Part shown: positions 46,418 through 57,446 of the stretch, in pieces
Layout: every line of letters begins with the position of its first letter
How positions within the stretch are numbered: position 1 is the first letter of the stretch
NCBI GenBank assembly: GCA_941918925.1
Contig: OW799233.1
Coordinates: 58,805,841-58,869,840, forward strand
Reading direction: 5' to 3'
DNA length: 64,000 bases
Source: Phyto melanocephala
Taxonomy: Eukaryota > Arthropoda > Insecta > Diptera > Rhinophoridae
The notes under the pieces: model-generated
Database searches by the model: none
Told to the model about the DNA's origin: nothing
The model's input: only the letters and a program-made list of their open reading frames with translations
Made by a program: the position numbers and the translations under genes

Positions 46418-46520
46418 TTTTTTTATGATGTATTTGTTGTAGAATTACCACCAGCGGATAATTAAATTCGCCTTGATAACAAATGCACAATATTTAATCA
46501 TTCATACTTTATAACTACTA

Positions 46521-47385
46521 CTAGAAAAGCCCGGCGCGCGTTGCTACGCCCCTTCATGAATTTTAATCGCATTCTAAATTATAATCGAATATCAAGTTTA
46601 AAGCTAAAAACTATAACTTTTTCTTTATGAGCGTGACACTGCCCACTTTTCTAATTACGAAACTGTATAGCAATGACAGCTCAATAAGTGTGCAAAGTTT
46701 CAGAAAAGTCCGTCCGGTGAAAGTACCTTAAAATTATAACTTTTTTAATGGGCCTAGCCCTGCCCACTTTTCTAATCACGAAATTATAAAGTCATGACAG
46801 TTCAATATGTGTGCAAAGTTTCAGAAAAATCGGTCCAGTGCAAGTACCTCAAAATGATACCGTTTTTTAATAGGCGTGGCACTGCCCACTTTTCTAATGA
46901 CGAAAGTGTAAAGTCATGACAGCTCAGTATGTTTGCAAAGTTTCAGAAAATTCGGTCCAGTGCAAGTAGCTAAAACTGATAACTAATTTTTTATGGGCGT
47001 GGCCCCGCCCACTTTTTTAATCACGAAATTATAAAGTCATTACAGCTTAATATGTGTGCAAAATTTCAGAAAAATCGGTCCAGTGCAAGTACCTCAAAAT
47101 TTAAACTTTTTTAGGGGCGTGGCCCCGCCCACTTTTCTTATCACGAAATTTTTAAGTCATGACAGATCGATATGTGTGCAAAGTTTCAGAAAAATCGGTC
47201 AAGTGCAAGTAGCTAAACTGATAACTATTTTTTTATGGGCGTAGCCCCGCCCACTTTTTTTCACCCATAAACACTCCCTGGTATGTGTACAACAACTTAC
47301 CAAAGTTTGAGCCCTATCGGTTTTACAGTTTCGGAGTCTATAGCTAACACACACACACACAGAGTTTCACTTTTATATATATAGA
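46521..47385 (-). mobile_element. non-autonomous Helitron (HINE), copy 4
   Basis: Best-preserved copy: minus strand A|TCTATATATATAAAAGTG ... GCGCGCCGGGCTTTTCTAG|T, with the expected A and T flanks. About six internal ~120-bp units with GGGCGTGGCCCCGCCCAC and CAGAAAAATCGGTC(C/A)AGTG motifs. Confidence 0.8.
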
Positions 47386-47991
47386 TGTATATGTATTTTG
47401 ATGCTTATAGGTGTTGCTAGATATGTGTCTTATGTATGTACATATGTATAATATTAAATTGGCATTAGAATTGTTATAAGACAAAAAAAAACACAGTTCG
47501 TATGACGTCTAAACTATGAACAACTTTTTGCTATGATTTTTTTCCGAAATAATGAAGAACATTTTAAGTCATAATCCAACTAACTTAAATAATTGTCTCT
47601 TTACAGGAGGTGAAAACGTAAAAAATATACTATTTTCTCTGGGGGCACGTAAATGTTGAGGTCTTTAAGAATAAACTAACGCTATGCTAGAATGAGTCAT
47701 CTAAAATGAGCCATTTCGAATTGACCACCTCAGACGTAGTCGTGGCTATCATTTACATTATATTATTTTCAAACAGTAAATGCTATAAAATGTTCTTTTG
47801 ACTGATCATAAAAATATTCAAATGTATTTGTTGTATGTTACATTTTAAATCAAACGCCACAACGAATCACCTTATAGTAGGTTTTCCTTAAGTAACCGAA
47901 TGGTGGTGAAACGTAAGAAGTTCTTATTTATGATAGTGGCGGTTTGCATGCAATAACATTATGTATTTCTTGGACCGATTATATTACTCAC

Positions 47992-48252
47992 CACTAACGA
48001 AGATTCTGTAAAATTCGCTCTTATCGTTAGTTTGCCAAACTCTGAGTTGGAAACTTCTTTTTGGTAACCAAGCCTCTCTAAGTAATACTGATGAATCAGG
48101 TCAGCTGTTTCAAATGCGTGCAGGTCCAAAATTCGTTCAATTTCGGAAAGGACTTCAACATCTGATGTAACAATCTGGCCACTTTTAAAGCACGAAATCA
48201 TCACACCCAAGGTGTGACGTAAATTTTGAAAAAACGCAGGAGGACGGCGTTT
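47992..48252 (-). CDS. Unc13-4/BAIAP3-family protein, exon h (MHD2 end)
   Basis: 261 nt, 87 codons, phase 0 both ends; acceptor GCTTAATTTTAG, donor GTGAGTAAT. Reads KRRPPAFFQNLRHTLGVMIS then VLSEIERILDLHAFETADLI and HQYYLERLGYQKEV, the MHD2 end with its helix leading into C2B, and finishes FGKLTIRANFTESSLV, the first strand of C2B. The next coding exon lies 34.8 kb away at 13203, so one C2 domain is split by a repeat-filled giant intron. Confidence 0.88.
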
Positions 48253-48340
48253 CTAAAATTAAGCAATAAATTGAAAATTGCGTACATGAAATTATAATAA
48301 ACAATTTTAGTAAGTGATATTTGCGACAATAAGTACTCAC

Positions 48341-48706
48341 ATCGAGATTTGACTGTATTAGATCGTACATTATTATTGAAAGTTCTGCCCATATCGCATC
48401 TAAAATACGTGAAAAATTTACTTCGTTAAGAGTTTCGTACAGCGTTCCTAGCGATGTTTCCAAATACATCATTAGACGTTCCATTGAATTTGAATCTTCG
48501 TGAAGAACCTCAGCACCTTCTGCTAGGAATCGTCGAATTGGTGGAGACATTTTCCTAGCCACAATTTCTATCAATTCCAAAATTTGATTTCTTTCTATAT
48601 CAAGTGCATTTTCAATGACATTTTTAATTGTAATCTCACATCGTTCAGCTTCCAATTGTGAACGATATTCACCTAATCGCTTAATGACATCATCAATACC
48701 TAACTC
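48341..48706 (-). CDS. Unc13-4/BAIAP3-family protein, exon g (MHD2, first part)
   Basis: 366 nt, 122 codons, phase 0 both ends; acceptor AAATGTAG, donor GTGAGTAC. Encodes ELGIDDVIKRLGEYRSQLEA, then IENALDIERNQILELIEIVA, RRFLAEGAEVLHED, MYLETSLGTLYETLNEVNF and ILDAIWAELSIIMYDLIQ. Helical, no breaks; corresponds to the first part of the MHD2 domain. An apparent start codon at the end of the preceding frame is only an internal TTG. Confidence 0.87.
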
Positions 48707-48783
48707 CTACATTTGAGGATAAAACAAGAACAAGAAGTACATGAACGTGGTATACAATGAATTTCGTTTCTTAAAATGCTTAC

Positions 48784-48942
48784 TTTTATAAATGCTGGTA
48801 GACTTTGGCGTATATAATCTATGTTATTTATAGCTAAACACCATTCAGGTGATACATGGAAAAATTCACTGTTGTCTCTTGTTAGTGTCTCAACACGTCT
48901 CGACATCCTTTGAGCGTAGAAAACGCAACATCGGCAAATATC
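48784..48942 (-). CDS. Unc13-4/BAIAP3-family protein, exon f
   Basis: 159 nt, 53 codons, phase 0 at both ends. Reads DICRCCVFYAQRMSRRVET, EFFHVSPEWCLAINNIDYIR and QSLPAFIK. The INNIDYIRQSLP motif corresponds to the conserved INNIEYVR-type segment between MHD1 and MHD2 in Munc13 proteins. Acceptor TATTTTAG, donor GTAAGCAT. The 61-bp intron before it and 77-bp intron after it are typical compact fly introns. Confidence 0.88.
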
Positions 48943-49003
48943 CTAAAATATTACAATAATCACTGGAGTTTTTATTAAGCCACTATTTGTCTTTGTCACT
49001 TAC

Positions 49004-49284
49004 ATCAACTATTTTAGCGACAAACGTATATGAGCCTTCTGCGTCTGGCCAATCCAATTGTTGCCAAAAAATTTTTATTTGATAGAATATCGCCAGTGTA
49101 TCAACTGCAGAAGAACTATACTTAACAGTCTCATCGACAGCTTTAAGTTCATCCAGTTCGATTGCCTTTTCTATTCTTTTAAGTGCTTTAACCACAGATA
49201 TTGCCAACCAATGAGTTACGCCAGGCATGAACCAACCGTGAAAGTGTTTAATTCCCAAATTCTCATGAGGGCAAAGTGATTTTC
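49004..49284 (-). CDS. Unc13-4/BAIAP3-family protein, exon e (MHD1)
   Basis: 281 nt: two bases complete Gly, then 93 codons to a phase-0 end (ATAGTTGAT before GTAAGTG). Encodes KSLCPHENLGIKHFHGWFMP, VTHWLAISVVKALKRIEKAI, LDELKAVDETVKYSSSAVD and IFYQIKIFWQQLDWPD, closely matching the MHD1 layout of Munc13 family members, in which the final helix ends in a WPD-like motif. The intron to exon d is only 81 bp and has a T-rich tract before its AG. Confidence 0.88.
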
Positions 49285-49365
49285 CTATCAAAAAGCATAC
49301 ATACATGCATACATAAAAATGCACTGCATTTATTGACATTTGAATAACAATATTAAATAACATAC

Positions 49366-49580
49366 CAAGTGCTAGGAAACGTTTCAATACTAAATACAGC
49401 TCAAACAACGTTGTGCCCATGTTTATGTCATCTATGTCGGGCAATTCTTCAAAATGATCTTCTGGTACGTCGATTCTTTTAATATGGCTACAAACTTCGC
49501 TGATAATTGATTCGGCTATTTCTGATACTTTTCCATCGTAGAATTTAAAAAGCACCGTGGAAAAATTAAGACGTATTTTG
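49366..49580 (-). CDS. Unc13-4/BAIAP3-family protein, exon d (MHD1 region)
   Basis: 215 nt between acceptor TTTTTTTTGCAG and donor GTATGTT. Begins with the base that completes the His codon from exon c, reading KIRLNFSTVLFKFYDGKVSE, then ISEVCSHIKRID, FEELPDIDDINMG and FELYLVLKRFLALG. The sequence fits the helical MUN/MHD1 part of Munc13-4-type proteins. Upstream poly-T and ATG codons in the open frame belong to the intron. Ends with one base of a Gly codon finished in exon e. Confidence 0.85.
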
Positions 49581-49828
49581 CTGCAAAAAAAAAATACATA
49601 CATATGTATGTATGTACGTATATAATAAATTACATATCTGTGGAATTTTGACAAAACATGAGATTAAAAAATTCTTAATAAATAAAAAAAAAAAAAACTT
49701 TTTCTGTTTAAACTAATATTTAAATTTTTAATCAGGCTTGAGTTCATATTAACATTCTTATTGTTACAAAGAATTTTTTAATTGTGATAAATGAAAGAAT
49801 AATTCTGAAAAATTATATTTTTACCGAC

Positions 49829-49897
49829 ACTAGCCGAGTTGAGTGCATTTTCGAAACCAGCTACGATTTCATCATCAGCACTCTCTGATCGGTGGTA
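49829..49897 (-). repeat. conserved short module, copy 2
   Basis: Inverted copy of 5608-5680: GTGCATTTTCGAAACCAGCT / ACGATTTCATCATCAGCACT. Conserved over about 65 bp with unrelated flanks. Confidence 0.55.
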
Positions 49898-50051
49898 ACA
49901 TGTTGGTTGTAAATATCATCTATTTAACTCCCGGGACTTAAGTTAATTGAATTTGGTAACTACTTTAGTTTACCTTTTTCATATATTTTTACCACAATGA
50001 GTTAGATTGAAATTTACCAAACAGTAACCCTTTTACTTTTCTTTGCTATTA

Positions 50052-50144
50052 TCTTTCATTTATATCACTATGTTTGTCCTGCTCTAGCCATCAGTTAGGT
50101 AGCGATAACAAACACAGGACAAACATAGTGATATAAATGAAAGA
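50052..50144. repeat. perfect 30-bp hairpin
   Basis: 50052-50081 and 50115-50144 are exact reverse complements (TCTTTCATTTATATCACTAT... / ...ATAGTGATATAAATGAAAGA) around a 33-base loop. In the intron between exons c and d. Confidence 0.9.
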
Positions 50145-50158
50145 ATTAAAACGAATTG

Positions 50159-51556
50159 AACAAGTAAGAGCACTATATTCGGCGGTGCCGAATCACCAAT
50201 TTTATGTACTTTTATAGTACAAAATGTATTATTTTGTTATTAACAGTAATCGCTATGGAATAATCGCTTTAAACTAAAATATGTATCACTTCCTTTGTGT
50301 AACTTCGATTTGCTATTAATTTATTTTCTTACATTTAGTCTTACAATTGAATCTTAAAGGCCATGTCAGATAAAACTTTTGCTTTGCGTTGCGTTACATA
50401 TTAGCTTTAACATCAAAAATGAAATGAACACAATTTTGCGAAACATGTCACATAAGGTATTTTTAAACGCAGCGCGAAGCAAAAAGTTAGGCAACTCTCA
50501 CCATTTTGCGCGCTTTGACAATCAGTTGGTGTAATTTTCATTAAATTTGTGTTAAATTCGTAATTATTATAAATATATCTTAGATGTAAAGTTCAAATTT
50601 AAGATACATATATGTATAAATATAAATCTGTCATGAACATGAAAAGTGTCCCCTCAAAACAATATACATACATACATACATTTGTATATAATAAAACACA
50701 AAGTATGTTTTGTAGCACTTTCACCAAAGGGACTCGAAATATTAAAGACTTGACATTATTTTATTTTTGAATTTCCCAAGAGAGGCATAATTAGACATAA
50801 TATGCCTCTAAAGATATTCATGAAAAATTTCGGATTAAACGGGCTCTAATCGGCAAAGTTATAGACCACATTTTTTTAAATATATATTCCAAAATAAATA
50901 AATATAAATAAATTTATATACATATGGGTGAAATCTGGTATTTTAAAATGTAACTTCTTGAACCCCTTTAATATTGGTATCAAATGAAATGGCTTGACCA
51001 GTAGAATGCAGTAAATAATTAAAAAATGTAAAATCCATATCGGATCAAAATTTTAACCCCATCAATATGGGTATCAAATTAAAGGGCTTGACTAGTAGAA
51101 TACAGTTAACTACGTAAAAAATCAAGGATGACGTCGGAAACAATAAGGAAAAATTGCGCATAACATGAAAAATAGGTTAAGTTACGATGTGGGATTAATT
51201 ATACATACATATGTACATGATGGTGATGGGTATTATCAGATCCGGCACGACCGAACTGTTTTTGAACTACCTCTGGCCACCAGATTCTGCCCTTCAGTTT
51301 CCGTAAAAATACAAGATTGAAACACTTCTAAGAAATACTAAGGTTTTATATAACAAGACTTAATCTAAAAAGATGAATTAATAGCAAATCGGAGATACAC
51401 AAAGAAAGTGTAATACTTAATATACATATAAGTATAAGATATTCCGTAATGATAACTGTTAATATGAAATACTAAATTTTTTCCTATAAAAGTACATAAA
51501 ATTGGTGGAGGGTATCAAAAATTCGGCACAACCAAATATAGTGCGCTTACTTGTTT
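50159..51556. mobile_element. repeat with ~200-bp diverged terminal inverted repeats
   Basis: ACAAGTAAGAGCACTATATT ... and ... AAATATAGTGCGCTTACTTGT are inverted; the similarity runs about 200 bp inward (CCAATTTTATGTACTTTTAT, TTGTGTA(A/T)CT, GATTTGCTATTAATT). The middle (about 50510-51255) includes a copy of repeat C. Non-coding; suggests that the 'ACAAGTAAGAG' repeats descend from a TIR DNA transposon. Confidence 0.65.
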
Positions 51557-51857
51557 TGATTTGTGGTTCTTTTTGCTCTCCCGAAATATTTCAAAAAAGT
51601 CGTCATCGTCACAATGACATTTTCTTCAATGAATCATTACCACAGAATCAGTATCAAGACGATATTCTATGCATAACTAAAACTTAGATACACACCCCCA
51701 GGTTTTCGCAACCACCAATATACCATCTGAAGCACCCATCATATAGAGAACCTAAACTACTACTGTAAGGCTAAAGCGTAATAAAGCACTTGATGAGTAT
51801 GGAACACCCTCAGAGCTTTTCTAAACGGACTCTATTAATTCGATTCGAAAATACGTA

Positions 51858-52777
51858 AAGGGTGTTTTTTTAAGCCCGATAGAACTTGAAATTGTGAAAA
51901 TTAACACAAAAAATTAAATTGTAATCAAAATTTTTTTTTTATTCGAAAGATCAATACGTGACATTAACATTTGAAAATGATTTCGGGCATATGGGCACCG
52001 CGGCTGTTCTTGACGAAGCGCATTCTGGACGTCCAATTTTGGGCCACTTTTTCGAGCACTGCTGGCCGTATGTCACGAATAACACGAACAATGCTGGCCT
52101 CCAAGGCGTCAATTGTTGCTGGTTTATCAGCATAAACCAGTGACTTCACGTAGCCCCACAGGAAATAATCGAGAGGTGTCAAATCGCACGACCTTGGAGG
52201 CCAATTGACAGGTCCATTTCTCGGAATCAACTTATCGCCAAATTTTGATTTCAATAAGTCGATGGTTGCGTTCGCCGTATGGCACGTAGCGCCATCCTGT
52301 TGAAACCACATCTCCTCCGGATCAATGTCATCCATATTTTCAAACAAAAAATCATTGATCATGGTGCGGTAACGACCTCCATTGACCGTAACGCGAGCTC
52401 CGACCTCATTTTTGAAGAAATAAGGTCCGATGATGCCACCAGCGTGAAAACCGCACCAAACGGTGCATTTTTCTGGATGTAATGGAGTCTGTAGGGTCTC
52501 TTGTGGATTGGTCTCGCTCCATATGCGGCAATTTTGCTTATTAACAAACCCGTTAAGCCAAAAATGCGCCTCATCGCTGAACACAATTTTGCGACAATTT
52601 TGGACGTCCAGAATGCGCTTCGTCAAGAACAGCCGCGGTGCCCATATGCCCGAAATCATTTTCAGATGTTAATGTCACGTATTGATCTTTCGAATAAAAA
52701 AAAATTTTGATTACAATTTAATTTTTTGTGTTATTTTTTACAATTTCAAGTTCTATCGGGCTTAAAAAAACACCCTT
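51858..52777 (-). mobile_element. mariner DD41D (rosa-like) element, copy 2, with long inverted ends
   Basis: AAGGGTGTTTTTT ... AAAAAACACCCTT with TA on both sides (51856-51857, 52778-52779). 920 bp, same ~177-bp inverted ends as copy 1, again including the inverted last codons of the transposase up to a GGACGTCC palindrome. The shared derived structure shows that the rearranged form itself has moved. Confidence 0.88.
51964..52659 (-). CDS. chimeric 231-residue mariner DD41D ORF
   Basis: The start ATG comes from the inverted 3' segment, so residues 1-19 (MISGIWAPRLFLTKRILDV) are the antisense of the gene's own end. It then runs in frame into the catalytic domain: KIVFSDEAHFWLNG (first D), QQDGATCHTA (second D), NWPPRSCDLTPLDYF (third D, 41 residues later), ending MPEIIFKC. 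All three catalytic Asp residues remain and the frame is open, but the paired helix-turn-helix region is absent, so terminal-repeat binding is not expected. Whether it is translated is unknown. Confidence 0.7.
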   Translation of the reverse strand: MISGIWAPRLFLTKRILDVQNCRKIVFSDEAHFWLNGFVNKQNCRIWSETNPQETLQTPLHPEKCTVWCGFHAGGIIGPYFFKNEVGARVTVNGGRYRTMINDFLFENMDDIDPEEMWFQQDGATCHTANATIDLLKSKFGDKLIPRNGPVNWPPRSCDLTPLDYFLWGYVKSLVYADKPATIDALEASIVRVIRDIRPAVLEKVAQNWTSRMRFVKNSRGAHMPEIIFKC

Positions 52778-52779
52778 TA

Positions 52780-53350
52780 CATAGACTAAAGGAACGATAA
52801 TAATGCTACAAAAAACAGACTGTAACAACAGGAGGAGCATCACTTTACTCAACACAATATACAAAATTGTAGGCAATATAATAAACAGCTGACAAGAGCC
52901 CGTAGAGAAACTACTACGATAAGAACAAGTAGGTTTCTGTCCACATAATAGTTGTATTTGCCAGGCAAACACAATTTTATTTTTTATAAATATTTGTAGA
53001 ATGTACATAAATACATATGTATGTATGTTTGTTATTACTTATGTATAACGCACAGTTGATATTAGGATAGGAATTAAGGAATTTAAATATACTAAGATGA
53101 CATAGAACAAATACCGTTCACCTGTGTTGCCAGAGGCTACATAAGTTAACACAACTCGTACAGCCTTAATAAAAAAACAGAAATGTTGCAATCCGCTGAC
53201 CACAGCGTCTGCACATTTTTATTATTTAGCTTTCGTTCATTTATTTGTTTTTTTTGTTTTCCGTTAATAAAAGATATCAAGGTGCGCTACACGCGCAATT
53301 ACAATAAGCTGAGTCAACACAATGGTCACTCAGGCTGTGCGATATAAAAA
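52780..53350. other. unassigned intronic sequence
   Basis: No gene or terminal repeat recognised in this stretch of the 7-kb intron. Confidence 0.35.
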
Positions 53351-54213
53351 ACAAGTAAGAGCGCTATATTCGGCCGTGCCGAATCTTATATACCCTTCAC
53401 ACCGTGTAGTCATGCAATAACAATAGTTTGTATCACAATTCCATATGATATACGTACATACATATAAAAACCATACATATATAAAAACATCCCATTGTAA
53501 AATTATAAATTTACGTATGTATGTTAAAAAAAAATATAAAAAATTAAAAAAAAAAAATTTAAAAAAAAAATTAAAAAAAAAAAATTTAAAAAAAAATTTA
53601 AAAAAAAAATTAAAAAAAAAAAAAATTTAAAAAATAATTAAAATATATATAATAAATATAAAACAAAAAAAATATTTAAAAAAAAAAATTAAAAAAAAAT
53701 AATAATAAAAATATAAATAATATATTAAATAAAAAATAAAAAAAAAATAAAAAAAAATTTAAAAAAAAATATAAAAAAAAAATAAAAAAAAAAATTTTTT
53801 TTGGCTCAGCTGGGATTCGATGCCACGTTTTGTCTAACCAGTATACACGTTTGTATGTATGTATGTTGTTGTTGTAATGTTGTTTTTGTGAAAAAAATCG
53901 AGGTGGTCGTGGGTTTTTGCTCATATCTCAGTTGTTTATGTACCAATGTTTCTGATTTTCAATACCGTTCTACTCCCGAATATTTCTGATATTTTAATAC
54001 CTCACCCGGGTCCGGGCGATGTCGGGGGTCTTCAAAAAGTTGATTTCAACATACACACGGACAGACGGACAGGCTGACAGAGCTTAATCGACTCCCCTAT
54101 TCATAAGCTTTCAGAAAATATATACTTTATGGGGTCGGAAATTAAAATTGTAGAAATTTCACACGGAATGACAAACCTATATATACCCTTTCTCACTGTG
54201 TGAAGGGTATAAC
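53351..54213 (+). mobile_element. dispersed repeat B, copy 3
   Basis: Full copy with A-rich tract (53524-53800), tRNA-like module (53803-53844) and the AATGACAAACCTATATATAC end. Very similar to copy 2. The Lys/Asn-rich frame across the A tract is compositional. Confidence 0.75.
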
Positions 54214-54984
54214 AATACGTTTATAATTATTTTTAGTTTAGTTTAATTAGTTTCTTAGCATAGTTTTAAGAAAATTCTTAGGGCCGTTAACAATAAAAAA
54301 ATTAACCTACAGTTAACACTAAACTTAAAAATTAAACCTTGGTTAGCCAAAACCCATTAACACAAAGTTCAGTTATCTTATAACTTTCAGAATATTTTGC
54401 CAAGTTTTAGTTAAATTTAACCGACTACTATTTGGCGTTTAAGTTCTCAACTGTAAGAAAATATTTGATGTTTGATTTTAAATATATTATATTTTTGCTA
54501 TTTTTGAACAATTGAAAGATGCCTCTACGATTAAAAAGATTTACACATTCGTATAATTTATATAAAGTAAATATTTCTTATGGTATGAAAAGAAAATATA
54601 ACCACTGAAGTTGAATGTATCATTTTAATTTACCTGATGCAGAGTTTTTCATGAGATATCGTTTATCTAAGAGAATTGTTAAATTTATAGCAAAAATTAT
54701 TTCAAAATACATTCAATTTTTAATAAATTTATTAGCAGATGGGTGCACATTAAGAATTTATATTTATGTATACATTTCTTCTTCTTTTTGAAATTCATTC
54801 ATAATAATTGATAACTACAAGTTATCTAACTCTTGCCTATTGTTACCGAACATTTTTAATTTATAGTTAAAACTTCAGTTTAAGCTTACTGAAAGTTAGT
54901 GAACTTTTGTGTTAAATTTATTTAACTGAATATTATGTTAATAGGCCTTAAGCACATAGTGCTTCTATAATTAAATATTAAACA
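54214..54984. other. unassigned A+T-rich sequence
   Basis: Nothing recognised except a duplicated AAGCACATAGTGCT palindromic motif near 54950 and 55000. Confidence 0.35.
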
Positions 54985-55640
54985 CTAAAATAAATGAAGC
55001 ACATAGTGCTGCAAAAACAAAACGATGTTTTCATAATTTATATAGCTTTGTCTTTCCGTTTATAATTTTTACAATTTTTGATCACATAAAGTTCATATTT
55101 TTTTAAAGCTTATGACTAGTGAAGTTGATTGTCCGTCTATCCATGTGTTGGTTGAAATCAACTTTTAAAAGCTCCCACATGTTACTCAGATCTGCATCTG
55201 AATGAATCGCTATTGAAATTCAGCATGATCGTGTCATAACTTTCTGAGATATGAGCTAAAGAAGACGACTGCCTCTGTTCCTTTTCATTTTCTTACCACA
55301 AAAATTAAAATTTTTCAGCTATAGTGTTATTTATAGAGACGTTTGTTACTACTTATGTAGGATAGTGACATTGACGGACAGAAAAGGGTTAAGTCGATGA
55401 GGACAAAGTTAACGGGATATATGTTAGATAAACGAGTGGGAACTTATTTTGAGTGTTGGTTGTAGATTTTGAAGACAGTCGAAGAAGTGAAGTTGAAATT
55501 GACAGACTAAAGCGGCAAATACCTACGTATATTAGTTTTTAGCTTAAAATTAATACAAACTGTACTGATTTTTAATAAACTTAAAAATTAAAGAAAATGA
55601 ATTGTAATGAACACAAAAAAACGAATATGAACTAAAATAA
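54985..55640 (-). repeat. old, diverged repeat B-like copy
   Basis: TTGAAATCAACTTTTAAAAG, TGTCCGTCTATCC and CTTTCTGAGATATGAGC follow the repeat B layout with many changes. Older than the three main copies. Confidence 0.45.
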
Positions 55641-56518
55641 AGGAAAATAAATAAATTATCCTACATTTATAGGTACGATTTGCCTCTAAAGATATGCATA
55701 AAAAATTTTGGATAAATCGATTATTAACCGACAAAGGAACAGGCAAAAATAATTTTGAAAAAAATTAAGTATGTCAAGTTATTAAGGCTTCTAATTAATT
55801 TTTGGACATTTTAGAGACATCAGAATACAAGCCGCAGTCTAGAAAATTAGTGTTAAGAAAAACTGACAAATCGGTTTAAAACTAATTGAGATATAAGCAT
55901 AAAAATAGAAAACCTTCGGTGTTACGTCTTAAATTTAAAAACAAGAATTGATTGCTCAGCTTTTGGACAACAAAATACAGGAAACTAAAAAAATTTTAAA
56001 TCCAAGATGACCGTAACAACAAAAAGGTACACTTGATTTATATATGGGTCAAATCTAGTAATTAAAAATGTAGCCACTTCAACCCCCTTAATATTGGTAT
56101 GAAACGAAAGGACTTTGCCAGTGGAATACAGTAAATAGTGTAAAAGATTATATTTAAGATGGCGTCCAAAAAATAATGGTGAGTGTATTACGGCTATGCC
56201 CCTTCAACTCTCATGAAGGAAAGAACTTGACCAAAAGAATACAGTAAACTATGAAAAAGTTTAAAACTAAGATAGCGCTCTAAACAAAATGGCGCAAAGT
56301 ATATTTTTTCAACTTCATCAATATGCGAATCAAATGAAAGGGCTTGACTAAATAGTAGAATACAACTAACTGTGTAAAAATTCAAAATCAAAATTGGCAT
56401 CGGAAATAAAGCAAAATTAAATCTAGGCTAAGCTACGATGTGATCACTGTACCTAGGCACAAGATGGTGAAGGGTTTATCAGATTCGGCACTGACGAATA
56501 TAACATTCTTACTTGTTT
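55641..56518 (+). repeat. dispersed repeat C, copy
   Basis: CCCTTAATATTGGTATGAAA, GGAATACAGTAAATAGTG, ATTTAAGATGGCGTCC and the end GATTCGGCACTGACGAATAT. Ends 46 bp before exon c's donor side. Confidence 0.55.
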
Positions 56519-56564
56519 TATTAAGTATTCGTATGTACTTTAGAATCAAAAAAAAAACACTTAC

Positions 56565-57382
56565 TGGTAAAAATGTTTATCAAAATATTCCATTGCTCGC
56601 TGCAAATCAGATCGAACCATTTGTATTAGCTTTATTAGATATTGCAAATTATCTTCGTCGGATTGGGAATCACTATTCTGACGATTGCCCTCAATGATGT
56701 GTTCCAACCACTCTTTGGTACCGCAGTGTATGGCGTCAATAATCACATCGTTGATGCTGTAGTCCATGTCGTCTTTCGTTGTTATCCAACCATAAATATT
56801 TGAAGGAAATATATCAATACTTTTTGGGTTTTCGAGAGTATTTATCTTTGAGAGAATGTCAAGAACCTCACAGAGGGTTTTCACAATTTGCTTATCGCTA
56901 ACATTTTTGGCACGTAATTTTCGTAGTATTGAAAAGCAGGATGGCAATAGACGTCTTACGCCGTCCCAAAAAGTTCTCATGTCCTCTGATTCATTGAGAT
57001 GACACTTAAGTATTGGGATTACTACGTCCAATATTGAATTGAATAAACCGAAACTCAGTGGGTGGTCTTCATGTATTGTAGCGTATACAGACCATTGACT
57101 AAGAGCACATTCAAAACTTGAGAGACCGGACTGAACGGCATGCTGAGAGCGTATCGCTTCAGCATTTCCACTGAATTTGCCAGCCCACCAGTAATTGGCT
57201 ACTTGTGATGACTCCAATTCATGCATTAACAATAATTTTAAAAGATGGCGATGCTCTTGAACCGCAACACGTTTATCTTTTTCAGCACTTAGAGCCAAAT
57301 TAACCAATATAGATCCCCGACTTTTAGTCTTGTTGCCCTTTTCTAGGTTATACCAAACTGTTGTTCCCGACACTGGAATGGA
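56565..57382 (-). CDS. Unc13-4/BAIAP3-family protein, exon c (end of C2A, start of MUN region)
   Basis: Largest exon, 818 nt, about 272 codons plus two bases. It starts SIPVSGTTVWYNLEKGNKTK, the last strands of C2A in this family, then HRHLLKLLLMHELE and the long helical region VANYWWAGKFSGNAEAIRSQ, LRRLLPSCFSILRKL-like helices and RSDLQRAMEYFDKHFYH that begin the MUN/MHD segment, which in Munc13 proteins contacts syntaxin and SNARE complexes. Acceptor ATTAACAG, donor GTAAGTG. No stop codon or frameshift interrupts it, in contrast to almost every transposon ORF around it. It is followed by a 7.0-kb intron full of repeats. Confidence 0.9.
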
Positions 57383-57446
57383 CTGTTAATATTAAATAAA
57401 TTTAAAATTAACTTGTAGTTAATTTTATGTAAACAATAATGTATAC

